Origin: Acinetobacter rongchengensis
GTDB lineage: Bacteria > Pseudomonadota > Gammaproteobacteria > Pseudomonadales > Moraxellaceae
Assembly (NCBI RefSeq): GCF_003611475.1
Contig: NZ_RAXT01000005.1
Coordinates: forward strand, 1 to 64,000
Length of the DNA: 64,000 bases
Direction of reading: 5' to 3'
Below, in pieces: positions 35,519 through 44,799 of the stretch. The position numbers and the translations under genes were made by a program. The stretch's first letter is position 1, and the number at the start of each line of letters is the position of its first letter. The notes under the pieces are model-generated. The model ran no database searches. It had not been told where the DNA came from and saw nothing but the letters and a program-made list of their open reading frames with translations.

Positions 35519-36205
35519 TTAATCTTCTGGATATTCAAAACGATAACCTACACCATAAACTGCTTGTACCCATTCATGGCGATTTCCTGTTTCTGCTGCA
35601 TCCGAAATTTTACGGCGTAAGTTCTTGATATGACTATCAATAACACGGTCAGCAACATCAAAACTGTCTGGGTTAATGTGGTCTAAAAGTTGCGCACGAG
35701 AATAGACTTGTCCTAAATGTTCGAGGAAAAGCTCTAATAGTCGGAATTCAGTTGGCGTTAAATTCAACGACTTTTGTTGATACCAGATACGTTGTTGTGC
35801 TTTATCAATTCGAAATAGATCATTGCTTTCAGGTTCAGCTTTACGTTCTAAACGGCGCAACACTGCTTGTACACGAGCCACCAACTCTTTTGGGCTAAAT
35901 GGTTTACACACATAATCATCTGCCCCCATATTTAAGCCAAGAACACGGTCAATCTCTTCTGTACGTGCTGTCACCATAATAATCGGTAAGTCAGTTTGTT
36001 CACGCACTTTACGGCAGATGGTTAAACCATCCATACGAGGCACCATCAAGTCTAAGACCATCAAACTTGGCTTACGCTGTAAAAAGCTATCATATGCTTC
36101 CTGACCATCATGGAACATACTGACTTCAAAACCTGCCGCCTCAAGATAATCTCGTACCAATTGCGCAAGTTCAACTTCATCTTCTACCAGCATGATATGT
36201 TTCAT
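35519..36205 (-). CDS. baeR: Response regulator BaeR
   Basis: OmpR-type regulator of the envelope-stress system BaeSR, which in Acinetobacter influences AdeABC-type efflux. The receiver domain has the phosphorylation site Asp52 (MVLDLMVPRMDG), switch residues MVTAR and KPFSPKEL; the winged-helix domain carries LTPTEFRLLELFL and VIDSHIKNLRRKI. The sequence agrees with A. baumannii BaeR almost throughout. It follows baeS by 15 bp. Confidence 0.96.
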   Translation of the reverse strand: MKHIMLVEDEVELAQLVRDYLEAAGFEVSMFHDGQEAYDSFLQRKPSLMVLDLMVPRMDGLTICRKVREQTDLPIIMVTARTEEIDRVLGLNMGADDYVCKPFSPKELVARVQAVLRRLERKAEPESNDLFRIDKAQQRIWYQQKSLNLTPTEFRLLELFLEHLGQVYSRAQLLDHINPDSFDVADRVIDSHIKNLRRKISDAAETGNRHEWVQAVYGVGYRFEYPED

Positions 36206-36220
36206 GTTGTGCTTTTCCTT

Positions 36221-37891
36221 TTAACTCTTTATATGTTTTGAAAATGTCAGTTTGCAACGCAAACCACCTAAAGGTGAATGATCAAACGTGAGTTGACCAC
36301 CTAAAGCCTGTGCAATTTTACCTGATAATGCTAAACCTAACCCTGTACCACCTGTACTGCGAGTTCGTGAATCATCAACACGATAGAAACGTTCACCCAA
36401 ACGGGCTATTTGCTCATCACTCAAACCAAATGGACTGTCATCGACAATCACACTCCATGATTGATCATCTTGTTCGGTATGCACTTGAACTTCACCACCC
36501 GCTTCAGTGTAACGAATACTATTACTAAACAAGTTGACCATAATTTGCTTAAAGCGATCTATATCTAATTGTAATTTTGCACCTTGGCCTGTAGCAGAAA
36601 TCGATAGATTTGCCTGTTCAAATTTAGGTTTAAAATTTTCAATCTCTTGTAAAACCACAGACCACGGATCTATTTCAGCAAAATAACATTTCAATTGTTG
36701 TGCTTCTGCTTGTGCTAAATCGGCTAAATCCTGAGTCAGTTTTTTCAAACTGGTGACTTGTCTTAGCATGGCCTCAAAATGCTCAGGTGTCGGTTTACGA
36801 ATCCCGTCTTGCATCGCTTCAATTTGAGCTTGTAATACTGCTAATGGTGTTTTGAGTTCGTGCGAAGTATCTGCAACCCATTGACGACGTGAAGTTTCAT
36901 GCTGATCGAGGATCGTCGCAAGTTGATTGATTTCCGTGGATAGATCACCAAGTTCATCATTACGATTGACCATCACTTGATGCTGAAAATTACCTTTGGT
37001 TAATTCACGTGTTGCATCCAGTAAACGCTGAATCGGCTTTTTAAAATAAGTTGCCAGTAATAATGCTGCAACTAAACTCGTTAAAAAACTGAGAATATAA
37101 ATTAAAACTAAATAGCGTTTTTGATTACTAAAGAAATTAATACTTAAAGCATCATCTTGATCCAAAACAGGTTTTAAACCCAAATAACCCACAATTTTAT
37201 CATTCACTGTAATCGGGCGATAAGACACTTGATCATCGGAAGGCTCTCCTAAGACAAACTGATGTTTCACATCATATAAAGACAGACGTGAACTCAGTCC
37301 TAAACGGTCAGGCATAGAAATAAAGCGTTTCTTTCCCTCTCTTTGTTCAGTAGAAATCATATTAGGTGGTTTATTATTCTTAGCGTTCTTATCAGGTGGT
37401 CTAAACAAGCCCTCATTTGAACTGAGCGGAAACTTCAACCCCTCAAAAGGTTGGTAAGCTGATGGTAAGTTTTCTTCTAAAATTTTTAATTCATCGAGAT
37501 CAATTTGTTTTTTAGGAAGCGTCCCCATATTTTGCTCAACTGGATTGAGCATGGTATGTTCTTTGAAATAACGCTGTTGCAAAGCAATATCATACTGACG
37601 GCGTAACCACCAACGTGATAATTTATCATAATCGTCAGGTGCAGCCTGCCCTTCAATTTGAAGAATTTGTGCTTGAACAGCATTGCCCCAGTCATGATAA
37701 ACACCATAAACATCTGCCAAATTTTCAATCAGATGATCGAGTTTTTGCATCTCAACATCAGCAACATATTTGGCAAAATTTTTCTGCATCGTCCAATGCA
37801 AAACACTTAAACTGACCGTCGTAATCAACAACGTGGTTAACAACACGGTAAGAAAAAGACGCAGTGCTATGGGGACTCGGCGTATTTTCAA
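36221..37891 (-). CDS. baeS: Sensor histidine kinase BaeS
   Basis: Inner-membrane kinase of 556 residues: TM1 about 10-32, periplasmic sensor about 33-258, TM2 about 259-283, HAMP (KKPIQRLLDATRELTKGNF), the H box with His344 (ADTSHELKTPL), N box LFSNSIRYTEAG and glycine box GTGLGLAL. The sensor includes a hydrophilic, Asn/Lys/Pro-rich insertion near 165-185. It forms an operon with baeR, and a Spy-like lipoprotein gene is divergent 136 bp upstream. Confidence 0.95.
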   Translation of the reverse strand: MKIRRVPIALRLFLTVLLTTLLITTVSLSVLHWTMQKNFAKYVADVEMQKLDHLIENLADVYGVYHDWGNAVQAQILQIEGQAAPDDYDKLSRWWLRRQYDIALQQRYFKEHTMLNPVEQNMGTLPKKQIDLDELKILEENLPSAYQPFEGLKFPLSSNEGLFRPPDKNAKNNKPPNMISTEQREGKKRFISMPDRLGLSSRLSLYDVKHQFVLGEPSDDQVSYRPITVNDKIVGYLGLKPVLDQDDALSINFFSNQKRYLVLIYILSFLTSLVAALLLATYFKKPIQRLLDATRELTKGNFQHQVMVNRNDELGDLSTEINQLATILDQHETSRRQWVADTSHELKTPLAVLQAQIEAMQDGIRKPTPEHFEAMLRQVTSLKKLTQDLADLAQAEAQQLKCYFAEIDPWSVVLQEIENFKPKFEQANLSISATGQGAKLQLDIDRFKQIMVNLFSNSIRYTEAGGEVQVHTEQDDQSWSVIVDDSPFGLSDEQIARLGERFYRVDDSRTRSTGGTGLGLALSGKIAQALGGQLTFDHSPLGGLRCKLTFSKHIKS

Positions 37892-38027
37892 AACTGATCT
37901 CTCATTTTTCTTCTCATTTCAACATTGTACTCAACACTCAATCAAAATACTCTCCATTGTTTCTACATCATTATTATTTAATCTTTAACGCATCGACAGA
38001 ACCTAAAAAAATCGTTGGAGAACCACA

Positions 38028-38663
38028 ATGAAAACTATGACAAAAATCGCTTTGGTTACAGCTAGCCTTTTAAGCATGGGGGCATTAACTGCGTGTCAAT
38101 CAACCCAAGGGCCTAAAGAAGATCATCAAGGGCACATGATGGGTGAACATCGTGGTCATCACCACAAAATGTCTCCTGAAGAACGTGAACAAATGAAGCA
38201 AATGCGCGCACAACATAAAGAAATGCGCCAGCAAATGCAAAAAGCATGTGATGGCAAAACGATTGGACAAACAGTTCAAGTCAAAGCAGGCGATAAAACC
38301 CTAGAAGGTACTTGTAACATCGTTTTCAAAGCTGACCGTAAAGCGATGGGTGAAATGAAACGTGATTTTGCTCATGGCGATAAAGAACATGGTCGTATGA
38401 TGCGTCATGATGGACCACGTATGAAAGATATGACGGAAGAACAACGTGCTCAAATTCAACAGCAATTTGAACAAAAAAGAGCTGAACGTAAAGCGCAATG
38501 GGAAGCGGTACAAAAGTCTTGTGTAGGACAACCTGATGGTAAAGCAATCCAAGTAAAATTGGGTGATAAACTTTTAGATGGTAAATGTGTCGTGAAGTTC
38601 CAACCTCAGTTCAACGCAGAGAATAAAATGCCGTCTGTACCAGTTATGCCTCCTAAAGCATAA
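38028..38663 (+). CDS. His/Met-rich Spy-like lipoprotein with duplicated two-cysteine module
   Basis: A 211-residue lipoprotein (lipobox LTAC, Cys23). A His/Met-rich segment (HQGHMMGEHRGHHHKM, 33-48) is followed by charged helices beginning MSPEE and MTEEQ, similar to the LTxxQ motif of Spy/CpxP chaperones. Two copies of a ~45-residue module follow these helices: residues about 58-104 and 149-194. Each holds a Cys pair exactly 22 residues apart (Cys74/96, Cys165/187) around VQVKxGDKxLxGxC. Divergence from baeS suggests a BaeR-controlled envelope-stress or metal-binding protein; that is inference. Confidence 0.8.
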   Translation: MKTMTKIALVTASLLSMGALTACQSTQGPKEDHQGHMMGEHRGHHHKMSPEEREQMKQMRAQHKEMRQQMQKACDGKTIGQTVQVKAGDKTLEGTCNIVFKADRKAMGEMKRDFAHGDKEHGRMMRHDGPRMKDMTEEQRAQIQQQFEQKRAERKAQWEAVQKSCVGQPDGKAIQVKLGDKLLDGKCVVKFQPQFNAENKMPSVPVMPPKA

Positions 38664-38679
38664 TTTCATATTTTCTTAC

Positions 38680-38705
38680 AAAGGTGCTTTTTAGCACCTT
38701 TTTTA
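38680..38705 (+). terminator. Rho-independent terminator of the Spy-like gene
   Basis: AAAGGTGCT, loop TTTT, AGCACCTTT and further T. Confidence 0.92.
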
Positions 38706-38956
38706 TTGGACATATCTTTTTACGATTTTGACTATGTGTGCGCTTATTTTTCTTTTAAAAGTGTTTACACTCAAAGCACTTACAATATTCAAGCTATTTT
38801 TCTTTGACTTTACAGTCACAGAGAATTAACCATCAAATACTTGTACGTGACTACAAGATGTAGCACGATGTAATACAGCAAATATGTGTCACCGAAGACA
38901 CGCATCGTATTTATTAGGATTATAAATCTGGTCTAACCAGTATTGAGGAAACCGAT

Positions 38957-40759
38957 ATGCCACAATACAAAGCACCCTTACGTGATATGCAATTCGTTTT
39001 GCATGAATTATTAAATGCTGAAGAACATTACGCAAAACTCCCTGCATACAAAGATGTCGTAAGCCGTGAATTGGTCGATCAATACCTAGAAGCTGGTGCT
39101 GATTTCTGTGAAAACGAATTATCTCCACTCAACCAAGTCGGCGATCGTGAAGGTTGTACGTGGAATGATGGTGTTGTGACGACTCCTACAGGCTTTAAAG
39201 CAGCCTATGACAAATATGTAGAATTAGGCTTCCCATCTTTATCTGTTTCTGAAGAACATGGTGGTCAAGGCTTACCTGGTTCATTAGGTACAGCTATTTC
39301 TGAAATGGTTGGTGCTGCAAACTGGGCTTGGGGTATGTACCCTGGTCTTTCTCATGGTGCAGTACGTACCATTGAGCACCACGGTTCTGCTGAGCAAAAA
39401 GCGCTTTATTTACCGAAACTTGTTTCAGGTGAATGGACAGGTACCATGTGTTTAACAGAATCTCACGCAGGTTCTGACTTAGGTATTATCCGTACTAAAG
39501 CTGAACCAAATGCAGATGGTAGCTTTGCAATCTCTGGCGAGAAAATCTTTATCTCTGCTGGTGAACACGACATGGCGGATAACATCATCCATATCGTTCT
39601 TGCACGTTTACCGGGTGCTCCAAAAGGTACTAAAGGTATTTCTCTATTCATCGTGCCTAAATTCAACGTCAATGCAGACGGGTCTATTTCAGATCGTAAC
39701 GGCGTGCGTTGTGGTTCGATTGAACACAAAATGGGGATCCACGGTAACGCGACCTGTGTCATCAACTTTGATCGTGCAAAAGGTTTCTTGATCGGACCTG
39801 AAAACAAAGGTTTAAATGCAATGTTCACATTCATGAACACTGCACGTATTGGTACCGCTGTTCAAGGTTTGACTGCTTCTGAAGCATCATTCCAAGGTGC
39901 ACTTGCATATGCGAAAGATCGTTTAGCAATGCGTTCACTTTCTGGCCCTAAAGCACCAGAAAAAGAAGCAGATCCAATTATTGTTCACCCTGCTGTTCGC
40001 AACATGCTCATGACTCAAAAAGCATTTGCTGAAGGTGGTCGTGCATTGGTTTACTTCTTGTCTCAATATGCCGATATTGTTGAACAAGGCGCTACTGAAG
40101 AAGAACGTAAAACAGCAGACAACATGCTGTCACTTCTTACACCAATCGCAAAAGCATTCTTAACTGAAACAGGTTCTGAATCTGCGAAACACGGTGTTCA
40201 AGTGTTTGGTGGTCACGGCTTTATTTCTGAGCATGGTATGGAGCAAATTGTACGTGATACACGTATCTCTTGCTTATACGAAGGTACAACTGAAATCCAA
40301 GCACTTGATTTGTTAGGTCGTAAAGTCCTTCAAACTCAAGGCGCAATGTTAAAAGACTTCACAAAAATTATTCATAAATTTGTAGAGTCAAACAAAGACA
40401 ATGCTGACATGAAAGCATTTGTTGAACCACTTGCTGCTCTAAACAAAGAGTGGGGTGATTTGACAATGCAGATTGGTATGAGAGCAATGCAAAATCCTGA
40501 TGAAGTGGGCGCTGCAGCTGTAGATTACCTATACTTCTCTGGTTATGTCACACTTGCATACCTATGGGCTCGTATGGCACTTGTGGCTCAGCAAAAATTA
40601 GCTGAAGGTACTACAGATGCTGCTTTCTATAATGCTAAGCTTAAAACAGCAAACTTCTACTTCAAGAAAATCTTACCACGTGTACGTTCACATGTAGATG
40701 TGATCGCTGGTGGCCTAGATCCATTGATGGCATTAGATGCTGAAGATTTTGCTTTCTAA
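38957..40759 (+). CDS. Acyl-CoA dehydrogenase (600-residue type), paralogue 1
   Basis: FAD enzyme for the first step of beta-oxidation. Beyond the usual ~380-residue core (GTMCLTESHAGSDLG FAD/substrate motif, GLTASEASFQGALAYAKDR, VQVFGGHGFISEHGMEQIVRD and catalytic-region YEGTTEIQALDLLGRK) it has a ~130-residue C-terminal domain, as in FadE1/FadE2-type and DmdC-type enzymes. It begins MPQYKAPLRDMQFVLHELL, a signature of this branch. It is followed by its own terminator and then a paralogue. Chain-length preference cannot be read from sequence. Confidence 0.9.
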   Translation: MPQYKAPLRDMQFVLHELLNAEEHYAKLPAYKDVVSRELVDQYLEAGADFCENELSPLNQVGDREGCTWNDGVVTTPTGFKAAYDKYVELGFPSLSVSEEHGGQGLPGSLGTAISEMVGAANWAWGMYPGLSHGAVRTIEHHGSAEQKALYLPKLVSGEWTGTMCLTESHAGSDLGIIRTKAEPNADGSFAISGEKIFISAGEHDMADNIIHIVLARLPGAPKGTKGISLFIVPKFNVNADGSISDRNGVRCGSIEHKMGIHGNATCVINFDRAKGFLIGPENKGLNAMFTFMNTARIGTAVQGLTASEASFQGALAYAKDRLAMRSLSGPKAPEKEADPIIVHPAVRNMLMTQKAFAEGGRALVYFLSQYADIVEQGATEEERKTADNMLSLLTPIAKAFLTETGSESAKHGVQVFGGHGFISEHGMEQIVRDTRISCLYEGTTEIQALDLLGRKVLQTQGAMLKDFTKIIHKFVESNKDNADMKAFVEPLAALNKEWGDLTMQIGMRAMQNPDEVGAAAVDYLYFSGYVTLAYLWARMALVAQQKLAEGTTDAAFYNAKLKTANFYFKKILPRVRSHVDVIAGGLDPLMALDAEDFAF

Positions 40760-40813
40760 TTCAATTTTAGAAAGTAATCTTAAAAAACTGTACCCTTGAG
40801 TGCAGAAATTGAG

Positions 40814-40848
40814 AAAGGACAGTCATAGCTTTGATTGTCCTTTTTCTT
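40814..40848 (+). terminator. Rho-independent terminator after acyl-CoA dehydrogenase 1
   Basis: AAAGGACAGTCA and TGATTGTCCTTT form a 12-bp stem (one G-T pair) with a T tract. Confidence 0.85.
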
Positions 40849-40950
40849 TATAAATAGAACATCCTTTGTCTTTGGTCATATAACAACTTTCATAATGGTT
40901 GCTTAAACTGACCTCGTACTACAGATTCAAACAAAATCAGGTGAACCAAC

Positions 40951-42732
40951 ATGCCAATTTATAATGCACCACTTGCAGATATGAAATTCATTCTAAATGA
41001 TGTATTTAATGCAGAGCAATTCTGGCAATCGAATGAAAACCTAGCACACCTTGATGCTGCTACGGCTGAAGCGATTCTTGAAGAAATGGCTAAATTCTCT
41101 CAAAACGTTACCCTTCCATTAAACCGTAGCGGAGATGAAGAAGGTGCTCACTTTGAAAATGGTGCTGTGACGACACCTACTGGTTTTAAAGATGCATTCA
41201 AACAATACGCCGAAGGTGGTTGGATCGGTTTAGGTGCAGACGAAGAATGGGGCGGTCAAGGCATGCCTAAAATGCTGACTGTGCTTGCAGATGAAATGTT
41301 ATTTGCAACCAACCCATCATTTATGCTTTACCCACTTCTTTCTGTTGGCGCAGGTATGGCGTTAAACAGCTATGCATCTCAAGAACAAAAAGAAACTTAT
41401 TTACCAAAAATCTATTCAGGTGAATGGTCTGGGACAATGTGTCTAACTGAACCACACGCAGGTACAGATTTAGGAATCATCAAAACCAAAGCTGAACGTA
41501 ATGAAGATGGTACTTATAACATTACTGGTACTAAAATCTTTATTACTGGTGGTGACCATGACCTTGCTGAAAACATTATCCACCTTGTTTTAGCAAAAAC
41601 ACCTGACGCACCTGCTGGCTCACGTGGTATCTCATTATTTATCGTACCTAAATTTATCGTCAATGCGGATGGTTCTTTAGGTGAGCGTAATACTGCTGGT
41701 CCTGGTTCAATTGAACATAAAATGGGGATCAAAGCATCAGCAACTTGCGTTATGAATTTTGATGCTGCAAAAGGTTACCTTGTAGGTAAAGAAAATGAAG
41801 GTTTAGCAGCAATGTTCGTGATGATGAACTATGAACGTTTATCTATGGGTATCCAAGGTCTTGGTGCTTCTGAATATGCTTACCAAAATGCAGCTCAATA
41901 CGCGACTGATCGTTTACAAGGTCGTAGCGCTTCTGGCGTTCAATCACCAAACAAACCTGCAGATAGCATCTTAGTACATGGCGATGTACGTCGCATGTTG
42001 CTCAATGCACGTGCTAACAATGAAGCATCTCGTGCATTTGCAGTATATGTTGGTCAGCAATTAGACATCACTAAATTCTCAACGGATCCTGAAGCTGTTG
42101 CAAAAGCCAATAACCGTGTTGCCTTACTTACACCGATCGCAAAAGCATACTTAACTGATACGGCTTTCAATGCAGCGATTGATGCGCAAATGGTGTTTGG
42201 TGGTCATGGTTATATCCGTGAATGGGGTATGGAACAGTGTGTACGTGATTTACGTATTGCACAGATTTATGAAGGCACGAATGGCGTTCAATCTCAAGAT
42301 TTAATTGGTCGTAAAACGATTAAATGTAACGGTGAATTCATTGCTGAATATATTTCAGAAATCCGTGATTTTGCCAATGGCTTAGACACTGACCTGAATT
42401 TCATTAAAGATGCAACTTTAGATGTTGCAACTGAAGTAGACATGATTACTCAATATGTTTTAGAGCGTGCTAAAGAAAACGTAGAGTTCTCTAACGCTGC
42501 TGCTGTTGATTACCTTCATGCCGTCGGCTTATTGAGCTTCGCTTATATGTTTGCTCGTATTGCCAATGCTGCGAAGTCTAAAGATGGTCAATTCTATCAA
42601 GACAAATTAGCACTTACCCATTTCTTCATTCAACGTATCTTGCCCGATTTACATGCACGTATTGCAAAAATCAAAGCAGGTTCAGAAGTGATTATGAATT
42701 TCAGCGAAGATTATTTTACAACTCAATCTTAA
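40951..42732 (+). CDS. Acyl-CoA dehydrogenase (600-residue type), paralogue 2
   Basis: A 593-residue enzyme collinear with its upstream neighbour (MPIYNAPLADMKFILND; GTMCLTEPHAGTDLG; VFGGHGYIREWGMEQCVRD; YEGTNGVQSQDLIGRK), including the same C-terminal domain. It differs enough throughout to be an old duplicate with probably different acyl-chain preference, as for the tandem PA0506/PA0508 pair in Pseudomonas. It has a separate promoter region and terminator, so the two copies can be regulated independently. Confidence 0.9.
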   Translation: MPIYNAPLADMKFILNDVFNAEQFWQSNENLAHLDAATAEAILEEMAKFSQNVTLPLNRSGDEEGAHFENGAVTTPTGFKDAFKQYAEGGWIGLGADEEWGGQGMPKMLTVLADEMLFATNPSFMLYPLLSVGAGMALNSYASQEQKETYLPKIYSGEWSGTMCLTEPHAGTDLGIIKTKAERNEDGTYNITGTKIFITGGDHDLAENIIHLVLAKTPDAPAGSRGISLFIVPKFIVNADGSLGERNTAGPGSIEHKMGIKASATCVMNFDAAKGYLVGKENEGLAAMFVMMNYERLSMGIQGLGASEYAYQNAAQYATDRLQGRSASGVQSPNKPADSILVHGDVRRMLLNARANNEASRAFAVYVGQQLDITKFSTDPEAVAKANNRVALLTPIAKAYLTDTAFNAAIDAQMVFGGHGYIREWGMEQCVRDLRIAQIYEGTNGVQSQDLIGRKTIKCNGEFIAEYISEIRDFANGLDTDLNFIKDATLDVATEVDMITQYVLERAKENVEFSNAAAVDYLHAVGLLSFAYMFARIANAAKSKDGQFYQDKLALTHFFIQRILPDLHARIAKIKAGSEVIMNFSEDYFTTQS

Positions 42733-42746
42733 TCGTTCGTCCCTCT

Positions 42747-42777
42747 AAAAAACGCCTGTTCATCAGGCGTTTTTTTT
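42747..42777 (+). terminator. Rho-independent terminator after acyl-CoA dehydrogenase 2
   Basis: AACGCCTG, loop TTCAT, CAGGCGTT and a run of eight T. The T run overlaps the stop codon of the convergent paiB. Confidence 0.93.
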
Positions 42778-43405
42778 ATGGTTTGGGAAAATATTTCTGA
42801 ATAGATTTGGCCATTTCAGGCGTTGAATCTTCTAAAGCTTTTGCAACATTGTTAGCATCTGCTTGAGAACGATTTTGACTGACTTTGAACTTTCCAACCA
42901 TCGATTCGATTTCAATTTCAATCGCAACAATGTATTTCAACTCGTCATCAATAAAATCATTCGGTGCATCACCCATTTTCCATGGGTTTTCTTGATTTGC
43001 TTCATGCGTTCGAGTCAATCGTGCCAAAACACCACGTAGATATTTCTCATCTTCTATTTTTCGAATAGTTCCTTGAACATGGACTACACGATAATTCCAC
43101 GTCGGTACAACCCGATGATGCTCCTGCTTTCCCTCATACCAATTCGGCGAAATATAAGCATGTTCAGCGTGAAAGATGACATAAGCAGACACAGGCTGAT
43201 GAAGTATGTCAGTCAACGGATTCGCTTTGGCAATATGCCCTTTTAATACAGCCAATTTGCCCTGTGAACGATCTAATTCTAAAGGAATATGGTTGGCTTC
43301 AATCTCACCAGCATGAATAACCATGACACTGGCCAAAGGATTCTTTTCAATTAAATCAAATAATTCAGAATCATTTTCTTGTTTAAAATGCGTCGGCAAA
43401 TACAT
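42776..43405 (-). CDS. paiB: FMN-binding PaiB-type regulator
   Basis: A 209-residue split-barrel flavin-binding protein: MYLPTHFKQENDSELFDLI, NPLASVMVIHAGEIEANHIPLEL, AYISPNWYEGKQEHHRVVPTWNYRVVHVQG and the C-terminal VGKFKVSQNRSQAD are family blocks. PaiB of Bacillus was described as a negative regulator of sporulation and protease genes together with PaiA; in proteobacteria the role is unclear. The gene is divergent from psiE, and a perfect palindrome lies in the shared promoter region. Confidence 0.9.
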   Translation of the reverse strand: MYLPTHFKQENDSELFDLIEKNPLASVMVIHAGEIEANHIPLELDRSQGKLAVLKGHIAKANPLTDILHQPVSAYVIFHAEHAYISPNWYEGKQEHHRVVPTWNYRVVHVQGTIRKIEDEKYLRGVLARLTRTHEANQENPWKMGDAPNDFIDDELKYIVAIEIEIESMVGKFKVSQNRSQADANNVAKALEDSTPEMAKSIQKYFPKP

Positions 43406-43448
43406 TTTGATGCTCTAGGAATCTACAAATCGCCATTAACATAGCATC

Positions 43449-43481
43449 AATCATAGGAAATAAAATATATTTCCTATGATT
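43449..43481. promoter_or_regulatory. Perfect 14-bp-arm palindrome in the paiB-psiE promoter region
   Basis: AATCATAGGAAATA (43449-43462) and TATTTCCTATGATT (43468-43481) are exactly complementary around five bases. It lies between divergent genes, where a terminator is not expected, so an operator for a dimeric regulator or a 5'-leader hairpin of paiB is more likely. Confidence 0.6.
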
Positions 43482-43572
43482 AGTCATCTTTCAATGATCA
43501 CCAGTATTCTGTCATGTGCATGAAACTTGCATTGTATTTACTCTACTCAAATGAAACAGAATAGAGGACGTT

Positions 43573-44067
43573 ATGCATAAAGACCCGCGTATAGAGAAAG
43601 TTGAGAACCTCCTCGATAAATTGGGCAATCTTGCTGTTGAAGCTTTTCATTATCTTGCCCTATTTATTATCGGCTGCATGATTGCTTGGTCAGCTGTGCA
43701 TACCATTATTGAAATATTAACCGTAAAACAATATGCCAGCATTGATGATATTCTATTACTTTTCATTTATTTAGAACTCGGGGCAATGGTTGGAATTTAT
43801 TTTAAAACCAATCATATGCCCGTTCGTTTTTTAATTTATATTGCGATTACTGCACTTACACGATTATTAATTTCAGATATTCAGCATGATCATAAAGCAG
43901 ATATCGACCTCGTCATTATCACAGGCTCTGTTTTGATTTTAGCAATTGCCATTTTGATTGTGCGCTATGCATCATGGACTTATCCATCGGTCATTCGAGA
44001 TAAACATACGGAGCAACCCTTAGCGCATGGTAAAACGCCACGCCCAGAAGATGATGAGTTGGCTTGA
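43573..44067 (+). CDS. psiE: PsiE-family inner-membrane protein
   Basis: A 164-residue protein with four TM helices (about 28-48, 60-78, 83-100, 112-132) and conserved LELGAMVGIYFKTNHMPVRFLIYIAITALTR. This is the phosphate-starvation-inducible PsiE family, function unknown. GAGGACGTT precedes the ATG. A CTGTCAT word 60 bp upstream is only half a Pho box, so phosphate control is not supported by sequence. Confidence 0.88.
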   Translation: MHKDPRIEKVENLLDKLGNLAVEAFHYLALFIIGCMIAWSAVHTIIEILTVKQYASIDDILLLFIYLELGAMVGIYFKTNHMPVRFLIYIAITALTRLLISDIQHDHKADIDLVIITGSVLILAIAILIVRYASWTYPSVIRDKHTEQPLAHGKTPRPEDDELA

Positions 44068-44124
44068 TTGACTAAATCCTTCTCTTGAAGTGAATACTGA
44101 TCAGTGCTAACAAAATGATTTGGA

Positions 44125-44631
44125 TCAATCATTGGGAATTTGTAAATAACGCCCATTTTCATAAATCCAATGCATGCCTGATTGTGGCGCAGGTAATCCA
44201 TATCGTCGCCAATCACTGATCAAGGTATATTCTGAACTTGAAATACTGCCCCCCTGCCCATTTACATAACCATAGCTGTCAGAATGATATTCTGTTTGTG
44301 TTGGAAACTGATGATTATAAATAATGGTTACACCATTTCGAGGAGGATAAACAGGATAAGGACGATTTGGGTAACCATGGTTTGGATAATTCGGATAACC
44401 TTGATTCGGATAGTTGGGATACGGACGATGATACTGTGGCGGTCGTACAGGAATTTCCTGTGTCATTGGACGTCCATATTGATCTGTATATTTATACGTT
44501 GTTGTTGGATATTTTTTTTGCGGACGCTCAACACTACGGTAATTGCCCCAATCCTTACCATCAGCATACGCAGCTATAGAAAACCCTGAAAGTATCAATG
44601 CCAATGCACTTAAACTGAGTACTTGTTTCAT
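44125..44631 (-). CDS. RcnB-like periplasmic protein with Pro/Tyr-rich repeats
   Basis: The ATG at 44631 gives a signal peptide (MKQVLSLSALALILSGFSIAAYA). A low-complexity middle part (about 60-100) repeats YPN-type units (YPNYPNQG, YPNYPNHG, YPNRPYPVYP). The C-terminus SDWRRYGLPAPQSGMHWIYENGRYLQI has the DWRRYGLP-x-HW pattern of the RcnB family, which in E. coli takes part in periplasmic Ni/Co homeostasis. Metal binding here is inference; the linker is unusual for RcnB. Confidence 0.65.
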   Translation of the reverse strand: MKQVLSLSALALILSGFSIAAYADGKDWGNYRSVERPQKKYPTTTYKYTDQYGRPMTQEIPVRPPQYHRPYPNYPNQGYPNYPNHGYPNRPYPVYPPRNGVTIIYNHQFPTQTEYHSDSYGYVNGQGGSISSSEYTLISDWRRYGLPAPQSGMHWIYENGRYLQIPND

Positions 44632-44799
44632 ATCAACCTCCAAATTGTTCGCTATAGATCATTTTAACGCCTAATTAAAGACAAATAATGGATAAATTAT
44701 ATGCAATTTTTAACTGGATACCTATGTTTATATCGCAAGCTGAGTCAATTCACAGATCAATCTGATAAGATATAATTTTATTCTGATGAGTGCTGTATT

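Noticed and set aside
43509..43526. Pho box upstream of psiE
   Set aside because: Only the first half-site CTGTCAT is good; the second 7-mer (ATGAAAC) matches the consensus at four positions, too little to claim PhoB control.
44367..44579. Plus-strand ORF in the YPN repeat region
   Set aside because: It is the antisense of the Pro/Tyr-rich repeat of the RcnB-like gene; low complexity alone produces the open frame.
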